The translations under genes and the position numbers were made by a program. Shown in pieces: positions 26,772-36,256 of a DNA stretch of 64,000 nucleotides. Within the stretch, counting starts at the first letter, position 1; each line of letters begins with the position of its first letter. The notes beneath the pieces were generated by a model. That model made no database searches, was not told where the DNA came from, and saw nothing but the letters and a program-made list of their open reading frames with translations. The DNA comes from Pseudomonas cavernae (GTDB taxonomy: Bacteria; Pseudomonadota; Gammaproteobacteria; Pseudomonadales; Pseudomonadaceae): assembly GCF_003595175.1 (NCBI RefSeq), contig NZ_CP032419.1:3162001-3226000 (forward strand), written 5' to 3'.

Positions 26772-28814
26772 TTAGAAGGAGTACTTGACGTTGACCCCGA
26801 CGTTGTCGCGGTCACGCGCACCGTTGTTCTCGCCGGCGCCGTAGAACTCGGTGTATTGCAGTTCGGCCTCGAGGCTGTTCAGGTAGCTGGCCTTCACACC
26901 CAGGGTGTAAGCCTTGCGGCCTTCGATGAAGTTGCCGAGCTGGTAGGAGTTGCCCGAGAAGTCGTCCTTGTAGACGGCATAGGGAGACAGGTTCACGCCG
27001 GCAAACACGTCGTTCCAGGTACCAGACAGCACCAGGGTATAGCCATAGGCGTTCTTGTTGACCTGATCGTTGCGATTGTTGCGATCGGCATTACCCACAT
27101 AGGAGTTGTTACCGCGCCCGGAGTAGTAGCGGTTGGTGCCATCGAACGCGGTGTACTGCAGGCTGCTGCCACGCAGATGCTCCGAGGCTAGCTCCGCCAC
27201 ACCGAACAGCGAATCGAAGCTCAGCCCCGGACCAAAGTTATAAATGGTGCCCAGCGAGGTGTTGAACATCTCGACGCGTTCGAAGTTATGAATCTCATCG
27301 CCCAGCCGAACATTCTGGCCACCGATGTTGACCACGCGACGCGAGGCCAGGGCCGGGGCCTGCTGCAGCAGGTCGCCCAGCAGGTCGTTGGTGGTGGCGA
27401 TACCGATCGGCATGTTCGGACGATAAGCCAGCTCGCCGAATAGCGAAGCATTGCCTACGGTGGTGTTGAAGCTGAAGCCGTACATGCGGATGTCTTCGAC
27501 ATATTCGCGCTGAGCCTCTACCTGGTTGGCCACGTCCATGGTTGCTAAGCCACCGGCCGCAGTTGTCGCCGCCGAGGTCAATGCGTTGGAATAGGCCGCA
27601 GCCAGCCGCGGGTTCAGCTGCGGGTTGGCAATGACCGCCTGCAACTGCGCCAAGGGGATACCTGCCTGGGTGGCAACGGCCCGCTGAACTTGCGGAGCAA
27701 TTGCAGTGGCTGCCTGGGCGGCGATTTGCGCCAGGTTCAACCCGGCATAATCACCCAGGTTCGCCGCGATGGTCGGCTCCTTCGCGTGATAGTTCACGAA
27801 GTAGACGCCGAACTCGGTCGAGTTGAGCTCTTCTGCGATGTACTTGAAGTTCACGCCGAACTGGCCGTCGTTCTTGGCGTTGATATCCTGACCGACGGAG
27901 GCAACCTTGATGTTGCCGTTGGCATCGACATTACGACCGCCCTGCAAGCCCCCCACATTGAACGCACTCAAACCCGGGTAGAGCGCGCCCACCGGAATCA
28001 AGGCACGCTGGGTCGAGTAGGCAGTATTGCCTCCATCAGCGAACAGGTCGGTTTCGGAGAAGTAAGTACCCACCGGGTCGACTGCAGTTTCTTTCCAGTT
28101 CCACTGGTAGAAGGCTTCCATCGACAGGCTGTCGGTGAGACCGATGTTGGTGCTGAACGCCTCCACCGGCACCAGCACTTCTTTCAGCTCGGAGCCCGGC
28201 AGGCGGAACTTGGCGGCGTCGATCGGGTTGGTGGTGTTGATGCCACCGCGATAGAACAGGCCTTCACCCCAGTTGAACACCTGATTGCCGACCCGCGCGG
28301 TCACCGGCATTTCGGCGACGTCCCAGTTGCCATACAGGTAGGCGTCGAGGATTTGCGCGTCGCGACCGGCCTTGTGACGGGTCTCGTGAGTGAAGCTGTC
28401 GTCGTTCGGCGAGTTCTGGCTCGGCTGCACCGGGTTGTTGTTGTCCAGGTAATCGTTGCGCTTGTCCATGATCTGGGTGTCATAGAACGCAGTACCACGG
28501 ACGAACATGCCGTAATTCTGATAGGTCGCCTCCAGGTCGGAAGTGATCTTGTAGACCTCGGAAACCAGGCCGGTATCGAAGTTGCGATTACCGTCGTTGG
28601 TGTTGATGTCGTCGTTGTTCTTGTCTTGCCCCTGAACGCGCCACAACTGGCCGTAGGACACAGTAGTGTCGATCGAACCACTGACTTCGTTATCGGCGAA
28701 ACTGAATTCCACGGCCTGTGCCTGGGCGGCAACCAGCAGCGGCAAGAGACCAGCCAGGGCAAAGCCGGCCTTGGACGGTGCGAAACGCATAGGACTACGG
28801 GACTTGAATTCCAT
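26772..28814 (-). CDS. DUF1302 family outer-membrane beta-barrel protein
   Basis: A 680-residue protein with a signal peptide (cleavage after AQAQA, about residue 34). Alternating beta strands run throughout (e.g. VEFSFADNEVSGSIDTTVSY, ARVGNQVFNWGEGLFYRGG) and the protein ends in a terminal aromatic residue (NVGVNVKYSF) as in outer-membrane barrels. An Ala/Gln-rich segment at about residues 365-450 (AQIAAQAATAIAPQVQRAV) looks like a long helical plug or loop. The start at 28814 (MEFKSRSP) is chosen because the upstream 24 codons are unlike a signal peptide. It heads the DUF1302-DUF1329 pair. Confidence 0.88.
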   Translation of the reverse strand: MEFKSRSPMRFAPSKAGFALAGLLPLLVAAQAQAVEFSFADNEVSGSIDTTVSYGQLWRVQGQDKNNDDINTNDGNRNFDTGLVSEVYKITSDLEATYQNYGMFVRGTAFYDTQIMDKRNDYLDNNNPVQPSQNSPNDDSFTHETRHKAGRDAQILDAYLYGNWDVAEMPVTARVGNQVFNWGEGLFYRGGINTTNPIDAAKFRLPGSELKEVLVPVEAFSTNIGLTDSLSMEAFYQWNWKETAVDPVGTYFSETDLFADGGNTAYSTQRALIPVGALYPGLSAFNVGGLQGGRNVDANGNIKVASVGQDINAKNDGQFGVNFKYIAEELNSTEFGVYFVNYHAKEPTIAANLGDYAGLNLAQIAAQAATAIAPQVQRAVATQAGIPLAQLQAVIANPQLNPRLAAAYSNALTSAATTAAGGLATMDVANQVEAQREYVEDIRMYGFSFNTTVGNASLFGELAYRPNMPIGIATTNDLLGDLLQQAPALASRRVVNIGGQNVRLGDEIHNFERVEMFNTSLGTIYNFGPGLSFDSLFGVAELASEHLRGSSLQYTAFDGTNRYYSGRGNNSYVGNADRNNRNDQVNKNAYGYTLVLSGTWNDVFAGVNLSPYAVYKDDFSGNSYQLGNFIEGRKAYTLGVKASYLNSLEAELQYTEFYGAGENNGARDRDNVGVNVKYSF

Positions 28815-29268
28815 CGAGGCTTTACTCCGCGGACAGATCATTCTTCTTATTGCTAGCCCGATCACGGACTTGCAGTGCAGCCGCACTTGATGGCGGCCTC
28901 TCGTTGATCGAAAGAAAACTCCCCCGACACGCTAAACGCGTACCCCTTGGCGCTATGACTGCACCATTACGGGGCCAAATCGGCGCATTTCATTGCAACC
29001 CAAATGCCAAATTGCCACTTCTTCGACAAAAATTAGGCGCCACAAAATCGGCCATTGCGGCCATTTAGTGACTGATCATCCACTGACCAAATATTTAGCA
29101 AGCCCCCTATCGATTGCGTGCTTTGTCCTACAGGTTGGCGCGAATTGTCACCCCACGACACACCAGAGAGTTACCCGCACTCACAGATTGAGCAGGCAGT
29201 CAAACGCCAAAGCCCTAACCTAATGACGGGAAAGAATTTTCAGAGAAGTTTTAATTTCTGCAGGTAAC
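28815..29268. other. Intergenic region upstream of the DUF1302 gene
   Basis: About 450 bases, locally more AT-rich than the neighbouring genes (around 29000-29270). It must hold the promoter of the DUF1302 gene. I could not fix a promoter with confidence, and found no gene with a credible ribosome site. Confidence 0.4.
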
Positions 29269-29306
29269 AAAAAAGTGTTACCGACATGGATCGGTAACAC
29301 TTTTTT
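29269..29306. terminator. Bidirectional intrinsic terminator
   Basis: A 16-bp perfect stem including an A-run and a T-run (AAAAAAGTGTTACCGA / TCGGTAACACTTTTTT) with a 6-nt loop. It lies downstream of pepN on the minus strand, beyond the repeat element. Confidence 0.92.
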
Positions 29307-29326
29307 GAGAGCGCTAACCCGCCTTA

Positions 29327-29578
29327 GAACCTATTTACGATCTCGCGAGCTAGAGCCAGACAAGGCGCAACGACCAACGGAAGTAACAGCCGAAGGCTGG
29401 CCCGAAGGGCGAGCGGAGCGAGTCAAATGGCCGAGGGAGCGGAGTTTACGAGCTGTAAATGAGCATGACTCGTTTCACTCGCCCTTCGGGTCGCGCTGAA
29501 GCGCGTTAGCGGCAAGCCGCTTTCCGAGGCCATTTTTAACGCCGCATGGCCGACGCGCAGCAGATCGTAAACAGGTTC
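29327..29578. repeat. MITE-like non-coding inverted-repeat element, family A copy 2
   Basis: A 252-bp relative of the element at 274-413. Terminal inverted repeats are GAACCTATTTACGATCT and its complement (16/17). It shares CGCGAGCTAGAG, the core GCGGAGTTTACGAG.TGTAAATGAGCAT, and TGGCCGACGCGCAGCAGAT at the right end. It carries an additional block with its own inverted repeats (GCCCGAAGGGCGAG ... CTCGCCCTTCGGG). Both flanks are TTA (29324-29326 and 29579-29581), consistent with a 3-bp duplication, and the right TTA is the pepN stop codon. An open frame across it has no ribosome site. Confidence 0.82.
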
Positions 29579-32236
29579 TTAGGCGAGGCTCTTGCTCACC
29601 ACCTCATAGACGTCGCTGGACAGCTCGCCAGACGCGAGAATCCGCTCTAGCTCAGCCTTCATCAGCGCCTGACGAGCGCTGTCGTATTTGCGCCAGCGGG
29701 TCAGCGGCGCCAGCTGGCGCGCGGCGATCTGCGGGTTGAGGGCGTTGAGGGTGATGACCATATCCGCCAGGAAGCGGTAGCCGGAGCCGTCGGCGCTATG
29801 GAAGTTGACCAGGTTCTGCCCGGCGAAGGCGCCGATCAAGGCGCGCACCTTGTTGGGGTTCTTCAGGGTGAAGGCCGGATGCTCCATCAGCTCCCGCACG
29901 CGCTGCAGGCCACCCGGCAACGCGCTGGCGGCCTGCACGCTGAACCACTGATCCATCACCAACGGGTTGCCCTTGAAGTGCTCGGCGAACACCGCCAGCG
30001 CCTTGGCCCTCTCCTGCTCATGCGCCGAGTTGACCAGCACCGCCAGGGCCGCCAGACGCTCGGTCATGTTGTCGCAGCTGTCGTACTGCTCCAGGCAGGC
30101 TGCCAATACTTCCGGGCGAGCCGTCAACAGCAGGTAGGACAAGGCGATGTTCTGCAGACTGCGCCGCGCGAAATGGCCGGCTTCAGCGACATAGGCACTC
30201 TGCCGCGACACTTCGCGATTGGCCTGGTAACGCTGCCACAGCGGCTGGAACAACGACTCGGCCAATTGCTGGCGGGCGAATTCGCGGGCGGTGTGAATAG
30301 CCTCGACATCGGCCACCTCGCTGATCTCGGTGAGATAGGCCTCACTCGGCAGCGACAGCATCTCGGCGACCATCGCCTGATCGAGCGACGGATTCTCCAG
30401 CACCGTACGCAGGGCCACGACCAGACGCTGATCGAGCACCAGCGCTGCGCCGCGCTGATGCTGGCCGATCAACTCCTGCAACACCTGCACGGCCAGCTGC
30501 TGGCCCGCCTCCCAACGGTTGAAGCCGTCGGAATCGTGCTGCATGAGGAACATCAGCTGGTCGCGGTCATAGGCGAAGTTCAGCTTGACCGGCGCCGACA
30601 GCCCGCGCAGCAGCGACGGCAGCGGTTTTTCCGCCACATCGACGAAGGTGAAGACCTGCTCGGCCTCGGTGACCGACAGCACCCGAGTGGTGCCCTGTGC
30701 CGCCGGCTCGCCGGCCAGACGCAGTGGCAGATCCGCGCCCTGCCCGTTCAGCAAGCCCAGTTCGACCGGAATCACGAACGGCAGCTTCTCGCTCTGCCCC
30801 GGGGTGGCCGGGCAGCTCTGGCGGAAAGTCAGGCTATAGCTCTGGTTCGCCGCATCGTAGCTTTCGCTGACCGCCAGCCGCGGCGTGCCACCCTGGCTGT
30901 ACCAGCGCTTGAACTGGGTCAGCTCGACGCCATTGGCGTCTTCCATGGCCTTGACGAAATCGTCACAGGTCACCGCCTGGCCGTCATGGCGCTGGAAGTA
31001 CAGGTCGGTGCCCTTGCGGAAGCCCTCGGCGCCGAGCAGGGTGTGGATCATCCGCACCACTTCCGAGCCCTTCTCGTAGACGGTCAGGGTGTAGAAGTTG
31101 GAGATTTCGATGAACGAGTCCGGGCGCACCGGGTGGGCCATGGGCCCCGCATCCTCGGCGAACTGGTTGGTGCGCAGGAAGGCCACGTCCTCGATGCGCT
31201 TGACCGTGCGCGAGTTCATGTCGGCGCTGAATTCGGCGTCGCGGAACACGGTGAAGCCTTCCTTCAGCGACAGCTGGAACCAGTCGCGACAGGTCACGCG
31301 GTTGCCCGACCAGTTATGGAAGTATTCGTGCGCGACCACGCCCTCGACCCGCTGGTGCGCGGCATCGGTGGCGGTTTCCGCACGGGCCAGCACGCAGCTG
31401 GAGTTGAAGATGTTGAGGCCCTTGTTCTCCATGGCGCCCATGTTGAAGTCGTTGACCGCGACGATCATGAAGATGTCCAGGTCGTACTCGCGGCCGTAGA
31501 CCTCCTCGTCCCAGCGCATGGACTTCTTCAGGCTGTCCATGGCGTGCTGGCACTTGTCGATGTTTTCCGGCTCGACGTAGATGCGCAGCGTCACCTCACG
31601 CTGGCTCATGGTGGTGAAGCTGTCCTCCACGCACCAGAGGTCACCGGCGACCAAGGCGAACAGGTAGGCCGGCTTCATGAACGGGTCTTCCCAAGTCGCC
31701 CAGTGCCGGCCGTTGTCGTCCGGACCGCTGGCGATCAGGTTGCCGTTGGACAGCAGCACCGGGTACTTGTGCTGCTCGCCGCTCAGGGTAGTGGTGAACT
31801 TGCTCATCACGTCCGGGCGGTCGAGGTAGTAGGTAATCTTGCGGAAGCCCTCGGCCTCGCACTGGGTGCAGAACATGCTGCCGGACTTGTACAGGCCTTC
31901 CAGTGCGGTGTTGCTTTCCGGGTGGATGCGCACTGAGCTATCGACCACGAAGCTGACTGCCTTGGGCTGCAGGGTCAGCTGGCTGTCGCTCAGCTGATAG
32001 TCGGCAGCCGTCAGTTCGACGCCATCCAGCGCCAGCGCCAGCAGCTCCAGTTGCTGGCCGTCGAGCACCAGCGGCGGCAAGCCGGCGCCGCGCGCGGGGT
32101 TGCGGCGCATCACCAGTTGCGCATGCACCAGGGTGTGATCCTCGAACAACTCGAAGGTCAGATGCGTCTCGTCGATCAGGTACTCGGGCGCCTGATAGTC
32201 CTTCAGGTAAATCATCTTCGGTTGTTCGTTGCGCAT
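29579..32236 (-). CDS. pepN: Aminopeptidase N (M1 family)
   Basis: An 885-residue zinc metallopeptidase that removes N-terminal residues from peptides in the cytoplasm. The M1 exopeptidase motif GAMENKG (about 265-271) and zinc site HEYFHNW (303-309, HExxH plus the downstream Glu in FTVFRDAEFSADM) are both intact. Length and the C-terminal helical domain match the gamma-proteobacterial PepN. The start MRNEQPKMIYLKDYQ agrees with the family N-terminus. The stop codon directly abuts repeat copy 2. The upstream DUF2797 gene on the same strand is 39 bases away. Confidence 0.95.
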   Translation of the reverse strand: MRNEQPKMIYLKDYQAPEYLIDETHLTFELFEDHTLVHAQLVMRRNPARGAGLPPLVLDGQQLELLALALDGVELTAADYQLSDSQLTLQPKAVSFVVDSSVRIHPESNTALEGLYKSGSMFCTQCEAEGFRKITYYLDRPDVMSKFTTTLSGEQHKYPVLLSNGNLIASGPDDNGRHWATWEDPFMKPAYLFALVAGDLWCVEDSFTTMSQREVTLRIYVEPENIDKCQHAMDSLKKSMRWDEEVYGREYDLDIFMIVAVNDFNMGAMENKGLNIFNSSCVLARAETATDAAHQRVEGVVAHEYFHNWSGNRVTCRDWFQLSLKEGFTVFRDAEFSADMNSRTVKRIEDVAFLRTNQFAEDAGPMAHPVRPDSFIEISNFYTLTVYEKGSEVVRMIHTLLGAEGFRKGTDLYFQRHDGQAVTCDDFVKAMEDANGVELTQFKRWYSQGGTPRLAVSESYDAANQSYSLTFRQSCPATPGQSEKLPFVIPVELGLLNGQGADLPLRLAGEPAAQGTTRVLSVTEAEQVFTFVDVAEKPLPSLLRGLSAPVKLNFAYDRDQLMFLMQHDSDGFNRWEAGQQLAVQVLQELIGQHQRGAALVLDQRLVVALRTVLENPSLDQAMVAEMLSLPSEAYLTEISEVADVEAIHTAREFARQQLAESLFQPLWQRYQANREVSRQSAYVAEAGHFARRSLQNIALSYLLLTARPEVLAACLEQYDSCDNMTERLAALAVLVNSAHEQERAKALAVFAEHFKGNPLVMDQWFSVQAASALPGGLQRVRELMEHPAFTLKNPNKVRALIGAFAGQNLVNFHSADGSGYRFLADMVITLNALNPQIAARQLAPLTRWRKYDSARQALMKAELERILASGELSSDVYEVVSKSLA

Positions 32237-32275
32237 GGCTTGTGGCCCTTCTACGGATGCGGCACGGCGAGCTGG

Positions 32276-33103
32276 TCAGTGGTGGATGGCGAGCTGGTAG
32301 GCCGTGTACTTGCGGATATTGATGACGCCGGTATCGAACAGCAGATACTGGCCCTTGATGCCGAGCAGTGTGCCCTCGACAAGCGGGTCCTTGTCTAGAT
32401 TGAAGCTGGTGAGCTTGGCCGGATAGGCCTCGACCGGGTAGCGGATCTCCACCGGCTGCTGGTCGGACAGCGGCTGGATCGCCTGCAAACCGAAACGCTG
32501 CTGCAGTTCGCGCAGGCCGTCGGCACAGTGGTCGAACAGCTGCTCGCGGATGGCCACCAGGTCGACCGGCGCGGCATCGCCCTTGAGCAACGCGCGCCAG
32601 TTGGTGCGGTCGGGCACCTGGCTGCGCAGCAGGTCCTCGACCAGACCGGACTGCTGACGGGTCGCCACGCGCAGGATCGGCAGCGCCTGACTGGCGCCCT
32701 GGTCCAGCCAACGGGTGGGAATCTGGGTGGCGCGGGTGATGCCGACTTTGATTCCCGAGGAGTTGGCCAGATAGACCACATGATCGGTCATGCAGAACCG
32801 CTCGCCCCAGGCCGGCTCGCGGCAGGTGCCCTGGTCGTAGTGGCACTTCTCCGGGCTCATGATGCAGATATCGCACTGCGCCAACTTGGTCATGCACGGG
32901 TAGCAGTAGCCCTGACTGAAGCTCTTGTTGGTCTTGCGCCCGCAATGCGTGCAATGGATGGCGCCGAGGTATTCGAGGCGGATGCTTTGGCCGATCAGCG
33001 GATTGACCGGCAGCTCCTCGTCGCCCAAGCGGAAGGCGTACTGCACGGGCGCTTCCAGGCGCGCCGCCATCTTGCTCAGCGCGCCGCGTGCCAGCTCGGC
33101 CAT
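32276..33103 (-). CDS. DUF2797 domain-containing protein
   Basis: A 275-residue protein rich in paired cysteines in the first half: CTHCGRKTNKSF, CYPCMTKLAQCDIC, and CHYDQGTC, a likely zinc-binding region as in DUF2797. Then comes VVYLANSSGIKVGITRATQI, which resembles a GIY-YIG-like beginning. Function is unknown. The ATG at 33103-33101 overlaps the yeaC TGA by one base (TGATG), so translation is coupled. The frame is open upstream through yeaC but without family content. Confidence 0.85.
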   Translation of the reverse strand: MAELARGALSKMAARLEAPVQYAFRLGDEELPVNPLIGQSIRLEYLGAIHCTHCGRKTNKSFSQGYCYPCMTKLAQCDICIMSPEKCHYDQGTCREPAWGERFCMTDHVVYLANSSGIKVGITRATQIPTRWLDQGASQALPILRVATRQQSGLVEDLLRSQVPDRTNWRALLKGDAAPVDLVAIREQLFDHCADGLRELQQRFGLQAIQPLSDQQPVEIRYPVEAYPAKLTSFNLDKDPLVEGTLLGIKGQYLLFDTGVINIRKYTAYQLAIHH

Positions 33104-33363
33104 CAGTGCACGGCATCCGACTTGAACAGGATATTGGCGATCGGCGCGGCCTTCGAGCTGCACTCCTGCGGCCCCATGTAGCCGATGCGCTGGTCTTCCG
33201 GCAGGTTCCGCAGCTCCCAGGCGATCAACGCCTGCAGCGACAGCTCCTTCTGCTCCCGGCTCAGCTTGCGGCCATCGGCCCACTTGCCGATCTCCACCGC
33301 CAGCTTGAGGCTCGCGTAGATCTCGGGAGTGATGTTGTTGATCATTTCAGCAAAGGACGACAT
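33103..33363 (-). CDS. yeaC: YeaC-like DUF1315 family protein
   Basis: An 86-residue protein (MSSFAEMINNITPEIYASLK...) with the DUF1315 pattern, including KWADGRKLSREQKELSLQAL and the LPEDQRIGYMG segment. Function unknown. The ATG at 33363 is preceded by GGAGG at 5-nt spacing, which decides the start over a six-codon longer frame. It is the first gene of a coupled pair with DUF2797. Confidence 0.85.
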   Translation of the reverse strand: MSSFAEMINNITPEIYASLKLAVEIGKWADGRKLSREQKELSLQALIAWELRNLPEDQRIGYMGPQECSSKAAPIANILFKSDAVH

Positions 33364-33437
33364 TCGAGCCTCCAAAAACAAAGCGGCATTTTACAAGCTG
33401 GGGGGAAAGCTCGCGAGCGCAGCGGCAGACAGCCGGA

Positions 33438-34298
33438 CTACCGGCGCAGCCGGGCCAGCCCACCGCCCAGCAGCCCGGTCAAGCAACCAATGACCAAGCC
33501 GCCAACATGCGCACCGTTGGCAATGGCACCGAAGCCGAGGGCACCGATGAGGCCCGACAGGCACACCAGCAGCCAGATCAGCATCATCACCACCACCCCT
33601 TTGGGCAGGCGATAGGCCGAACTGGGCGCCAGCCACTGGAAAACCCAACAATGGCCGAGCAACCCGTAGAGCACCCCGGACAGCCCGCCGAACAACGAGG
33701 GCCCGGTGACCGCGTACTGCACGCCGTTGGATATCAGGCTGAACAGCAGGGTCAGACCGAGCAGCATCAGGCCACCCTGACGCGCTTCGATGCGCCGCCC
33801 CAGCTCCCAGTACCACAGCGCGTTCATGGCTAGATGCAGCACGCCGAAGTGGATCAGCATCGGCGTCACCAGTCGCCACCACTGCCCCGCCGCCAAGCTG
33901 TCGACCAGCGGCGTGAAGTGCACGTACTCGCCCTGGATGCGGAAGTCCTGGAAGCTCAGCCAGCGGATCGCCTCGAAGTTCGAGCCGAGCATAGTCACGG
34001 CCGCCACCAGCAAGGTCAGCAGCAGCAAGGCGCTGGTCAATGGACTATGGCGCAACTGCTGGACAAACCCGGGACGCGCCTGCGGCTGCTCCACGCTCAA
34101 CTGGAAATGCGGATCGCCTTCGGGAAAGCGCGCATACAGACTGCGCACCTCCTCGGCCAGACGCTGGTCCGGCACCCAAAGCACCTGTTCGCCACGTTCC
34201 TCGCTGACCCGATGCGGCACATTGAGGCGATGCAGCAGGCTGATGAAACCACTTAGATTGACCTGCGCCGGCAGGCGCAGCACTTCCACGACACTCAT
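33438..34298 (-). CDS. glpG: Rhomboid-family intramembrane serine protease
   Basis: A 286-residue membrane protease. A cytoplasmic N-terminal domain (about 1-80) is followed by six membrane helices. The catalytic dyad is visible: Ser207 in GLSGVLYG and His264 in NGAHVGGL; the conserved HFGVLHLAMNALWYW loop/helix is present. It fits the GlpG subgroup (N-terminal domain plus six helices). Its ATG overlaps the stop of the upstream phosphoesterase gene by four bases, placing it in the nadK-phosphoesterase-rhomboid operon. Confidence 0.9.
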   Translation of the reverse strand: MSVVEVLRLPAQVNLSGFISLLHRLNVPHRVSEERGEQVLWVPDQRLAEEVRSLYARFPEGDPHFQLSVEQPQARPGFVQQLRHSPLTSALLLLTLLVAAVTMLGSNFEAIRWLSFQDFRIQGEYVHFTPLVDSLAAGQWWRLVTPMLIHFGVLHLAMNALWYWELGRRIEARQGGLMLLGLTLLFSLISNGVQYAVTGPSLFGGLSGVLYGLLGHCWVFQWLAPSSAYRLPKGVVVMMLIWLLVCLSGLIGALGFGAIANGAHVGGLVIGCLTGLLGGGLARLRR

Positions 34299-35269
34299 TG
34301 CAACGCCTCCGGGCGCTCGACTTCGACCCAGGCGAATTTGCGCGGATCGATACGGGTTTCCTGATCCAGGCGATAAGCCACCAACTTGCCGTACAGCACT
34401 GCGCTGTAATCCAGACAGGCCAGGTTGGGGCGAATCGGCGCGGGCCGGCCGCTGCGCCAGTAATGGCCGACGAACAGCATCGGCTCCTTGGCGCCATAGC
34501 GCAGCAGCATGCTCTTTTCCGACTCACTTAGCGGCATGCGCGCCACCTCATCGGGCAAGGCGTCGGGTTGGAAGACGATGTCGCCATAGGTCTGCGGGTC
34601 CTCCTCCCAGAACTTGGTGCGGAAGAAGGCGCGGGTGATACCGTCGTCGCCGGTCAGGGTTTGGCCGTCCGGCAAGCGCATGTCGGTACCGCGCAACAGG
34701 CGATTGAACACCCGCGAGGCGAAACTGCCCGGCAGCGCCGAGCCCTGCAGGAACGCCTCGTCGATGCGGCCGTCCGGATAGGCGCCGCGCAACGAGTCGA
34801 TCAGCTCGGCATCCCAGCAGGCATGCACGAGGCGGAAACGCCCGGCATCGAGGAACATCGGCAAGCGGTAGAACCAGGTCAGGAAGGCCTGCCAGTCGCC
34901 CGGATGCTCCTCGAACTGCTCCAGGGTCTGGCGGATCATGCGCGCATGCCGCGGCGTGTGCTCACGGACGAATTGCCGGCCGCTGCCCGGTGGTGCCGGC
35001 GTGCTCCAGCCCAAGGCATTGAATTCATGGTTACCCATGATGCACAGCGCCTGTCCGGCCTCGACCATGGCATGCACGATGTGCAACGCCTCGCGGATAC
35101 GCGGGCCGCGGTCGACGATATCGCCAAGAAACAGCGCCATACGTTGCGGATGACGCCAGACGCCACTCTGCTGCCGATAGCCAAGGGCCTCGAGCAGACG
35201 CACCAGCGCCTGCGCGCAGCCATGCACGTCGCCGATGAGGTCGTAGCCCCGGGCCGGATCGACGAGCAT
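34295..35269 (-). CDS. PPP-family metallophosphoesterase (diadenosine tetraphosphatase/phosphatase-like)
   Basis: A 324-residue calcineurin-like phosphoesterase with the three PPP signature blocks: GDVHG (13-17), GDIVDRG (49-55) and GNHE (79-82), and later metal ligands in FRLVHACWD and MLFVGHYW. These bind two metal ions for phosphoester hydrolysis. Substrate cannot be read from sequence; relatives include ApaH-like and PrpA-like enzymes. The start overlaps the nadK stop by one base (TAATG). Confidence 0.88.
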   Translation of the reverse strand: MLVDPARGYDLIGDVHGCAQALVRLLEALGYRQQSGVWRHPQRMALFLGDIVDRGPRIREALHIVHAMVEAGQALCIMGNHEFNALGWSTPAPPGSGRQFVREHTPRHARMIRQTLEQFEEHPGDWQAFLTWFYRLPMFLDAGRFRLVHACWDAELIDSLRGAYPDGRIDEAFLQGSALPGSFASRVFNRLLRGTDMRLPDGQTLTGDDGITRAFFRTKFWEEDPQTYGDIVFQPDALPDEVARMPLSESEKSMLLRYGAKEPMLFVGHYWRSGRPAPIRPNLACLDYSAVLYGKLVAYRLDQETRIDPRKFAWVEVERPEALQ

Positions 35270-36159
35270 TAGTCGCCTCCGTTACCCAGACGGCTGCCCC
35301 AGCCCAGCTTGGTCCGACAGACTTCGTAGTAGTTGTGATCCAACGGATGGATCAGGCTGAGTTTCTGCGCCTTCTTGTTGACCGTGATGGTGTCGCCCGG
35401 CGCACAGGTGAAGTGGTTTTGGCCGTCACAGGACACCAGCGGGTAGATTTGCATGTCCTTGGCCACCACGATTTTCAGCTCGCTGTTGCCATCCACCACA
35501 ATCGGCCGGCTGGACAGGGTGTGCGGGTACATCGGCACGACGACGATGGCGTCCAGTTTGGGATGCATGATCGGCCCGCCGGCGGACAGCGAATAAGCGG
35601 TGGAACCGGTCGGCGTCGCCACGATCAGGCCGTCGGCCTTCTGGCTGCAGACGAACTGGCCGTCGATGAACAGCTCGAACTCGATCATCTTGGTCGACTT
35701 GCCCGGGTGCAGCACCACATCGTTGAGCGCATCGCCCTGGCCAATCGCCTCGCCATGGCGACGTACTTCGGCTTCGAGGAGGAAGCGACTCTCAACCAGG
35801 TACTGGCCATCGAGCACCTCGGCGACCTTCACTTCCAACTCGTCCGGTAAAATATCGGTGAGAAAACCCAGGCTGCCGCGGTTGATCCCCAATACCGGTA
35901 CCTTGTGCCGGGCCAGTGCACGCGCGGCGCCGAGCAGGCTGCCATCACCGCCGACGACTATCACCAGATCGCAAACCTCGCCGAGATTGCGCCGCGAGGA
36001 TGTCTGCAGGCCATGGCCCGGCAGAACCTCGGCGATGGTGTCCTCGAGGATCACATGCAGATGCCGCTCGAGCAGGAACTTCTTCAGGCGGCGGATGGTA
36101 TCCAGGGCCTGGGAGCTGCCCAGGCGACCAATGATGCCGATATTGCGAAATTGCTCCAT
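35269..36159 (-). CDS. nadK: NAD kinase
   Basis: A 296-residue kinase that phosphorylates NAD to NADP in the cytoplasm. The diagnostic GGDG motif is at 70-73 (VVGGDGSLLGAAR), followed by INRGSLGFLTDI, the NDVVLHPG site, and the glycine-rich ATPTGSTAYSLSAGGPI. The start at 36159 (MEQFRNIGIIGR) follows CAGGAG; 23 more codons are open upstream without family content. It is the first gene of a three-gene coupled operon, and divergent from the DUF1853 gene with 97 bases between. Confidence 0.95.
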   Translation of the reverse strand: MEQFRNIGIIGRLGSSQALDTIRRLKKFLLERHLHVILEDTIAEVLPGHGLQTSSRRNLGEVCDLVIVVGGDGSLLGAARALARHKVPVLGINRGSLGFLTDILPDELEVKVAEVLDGQYLVESRFLLEAEVRRHGEAIGQGDALNDVVLHPGKSTKMIEFELFIDGQFVCSQKADGLIVATPTGSTAYSLSAGGPIMHPKLDAIVVVPMYPHTLSSRPIVVDGNSELKIVVAKDMQIYPLVSCDGQNHFTCAPGDTITVNKKAQKLSLIHPLDHNYYEVCRTKLGWGSRLGNGGD

Positions 36160-36256
36160 ATGGCTCCTGCACAGCTCTAGGATGGAGAGAATGGGCGGAT
36201 TATGGGCGAAAGCCGACAACAGCGGCAAACCAGAGTCCAGACGCTATGCTCGCAGC

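Noticed and set aside
29275..29499. 74-codon frame inside repeat family A copy 2
   Set aside because: No ribosome site, and copy 1 does not preserve the frame; the element looks non-coding.
35600..36256. Long N-terminal extension of the DUF1853 frame into nadK
   Set aside because: The extension overlaps nadK antisense and is Ser/Arg-rich; DUF1853 similarity begins at 36257.
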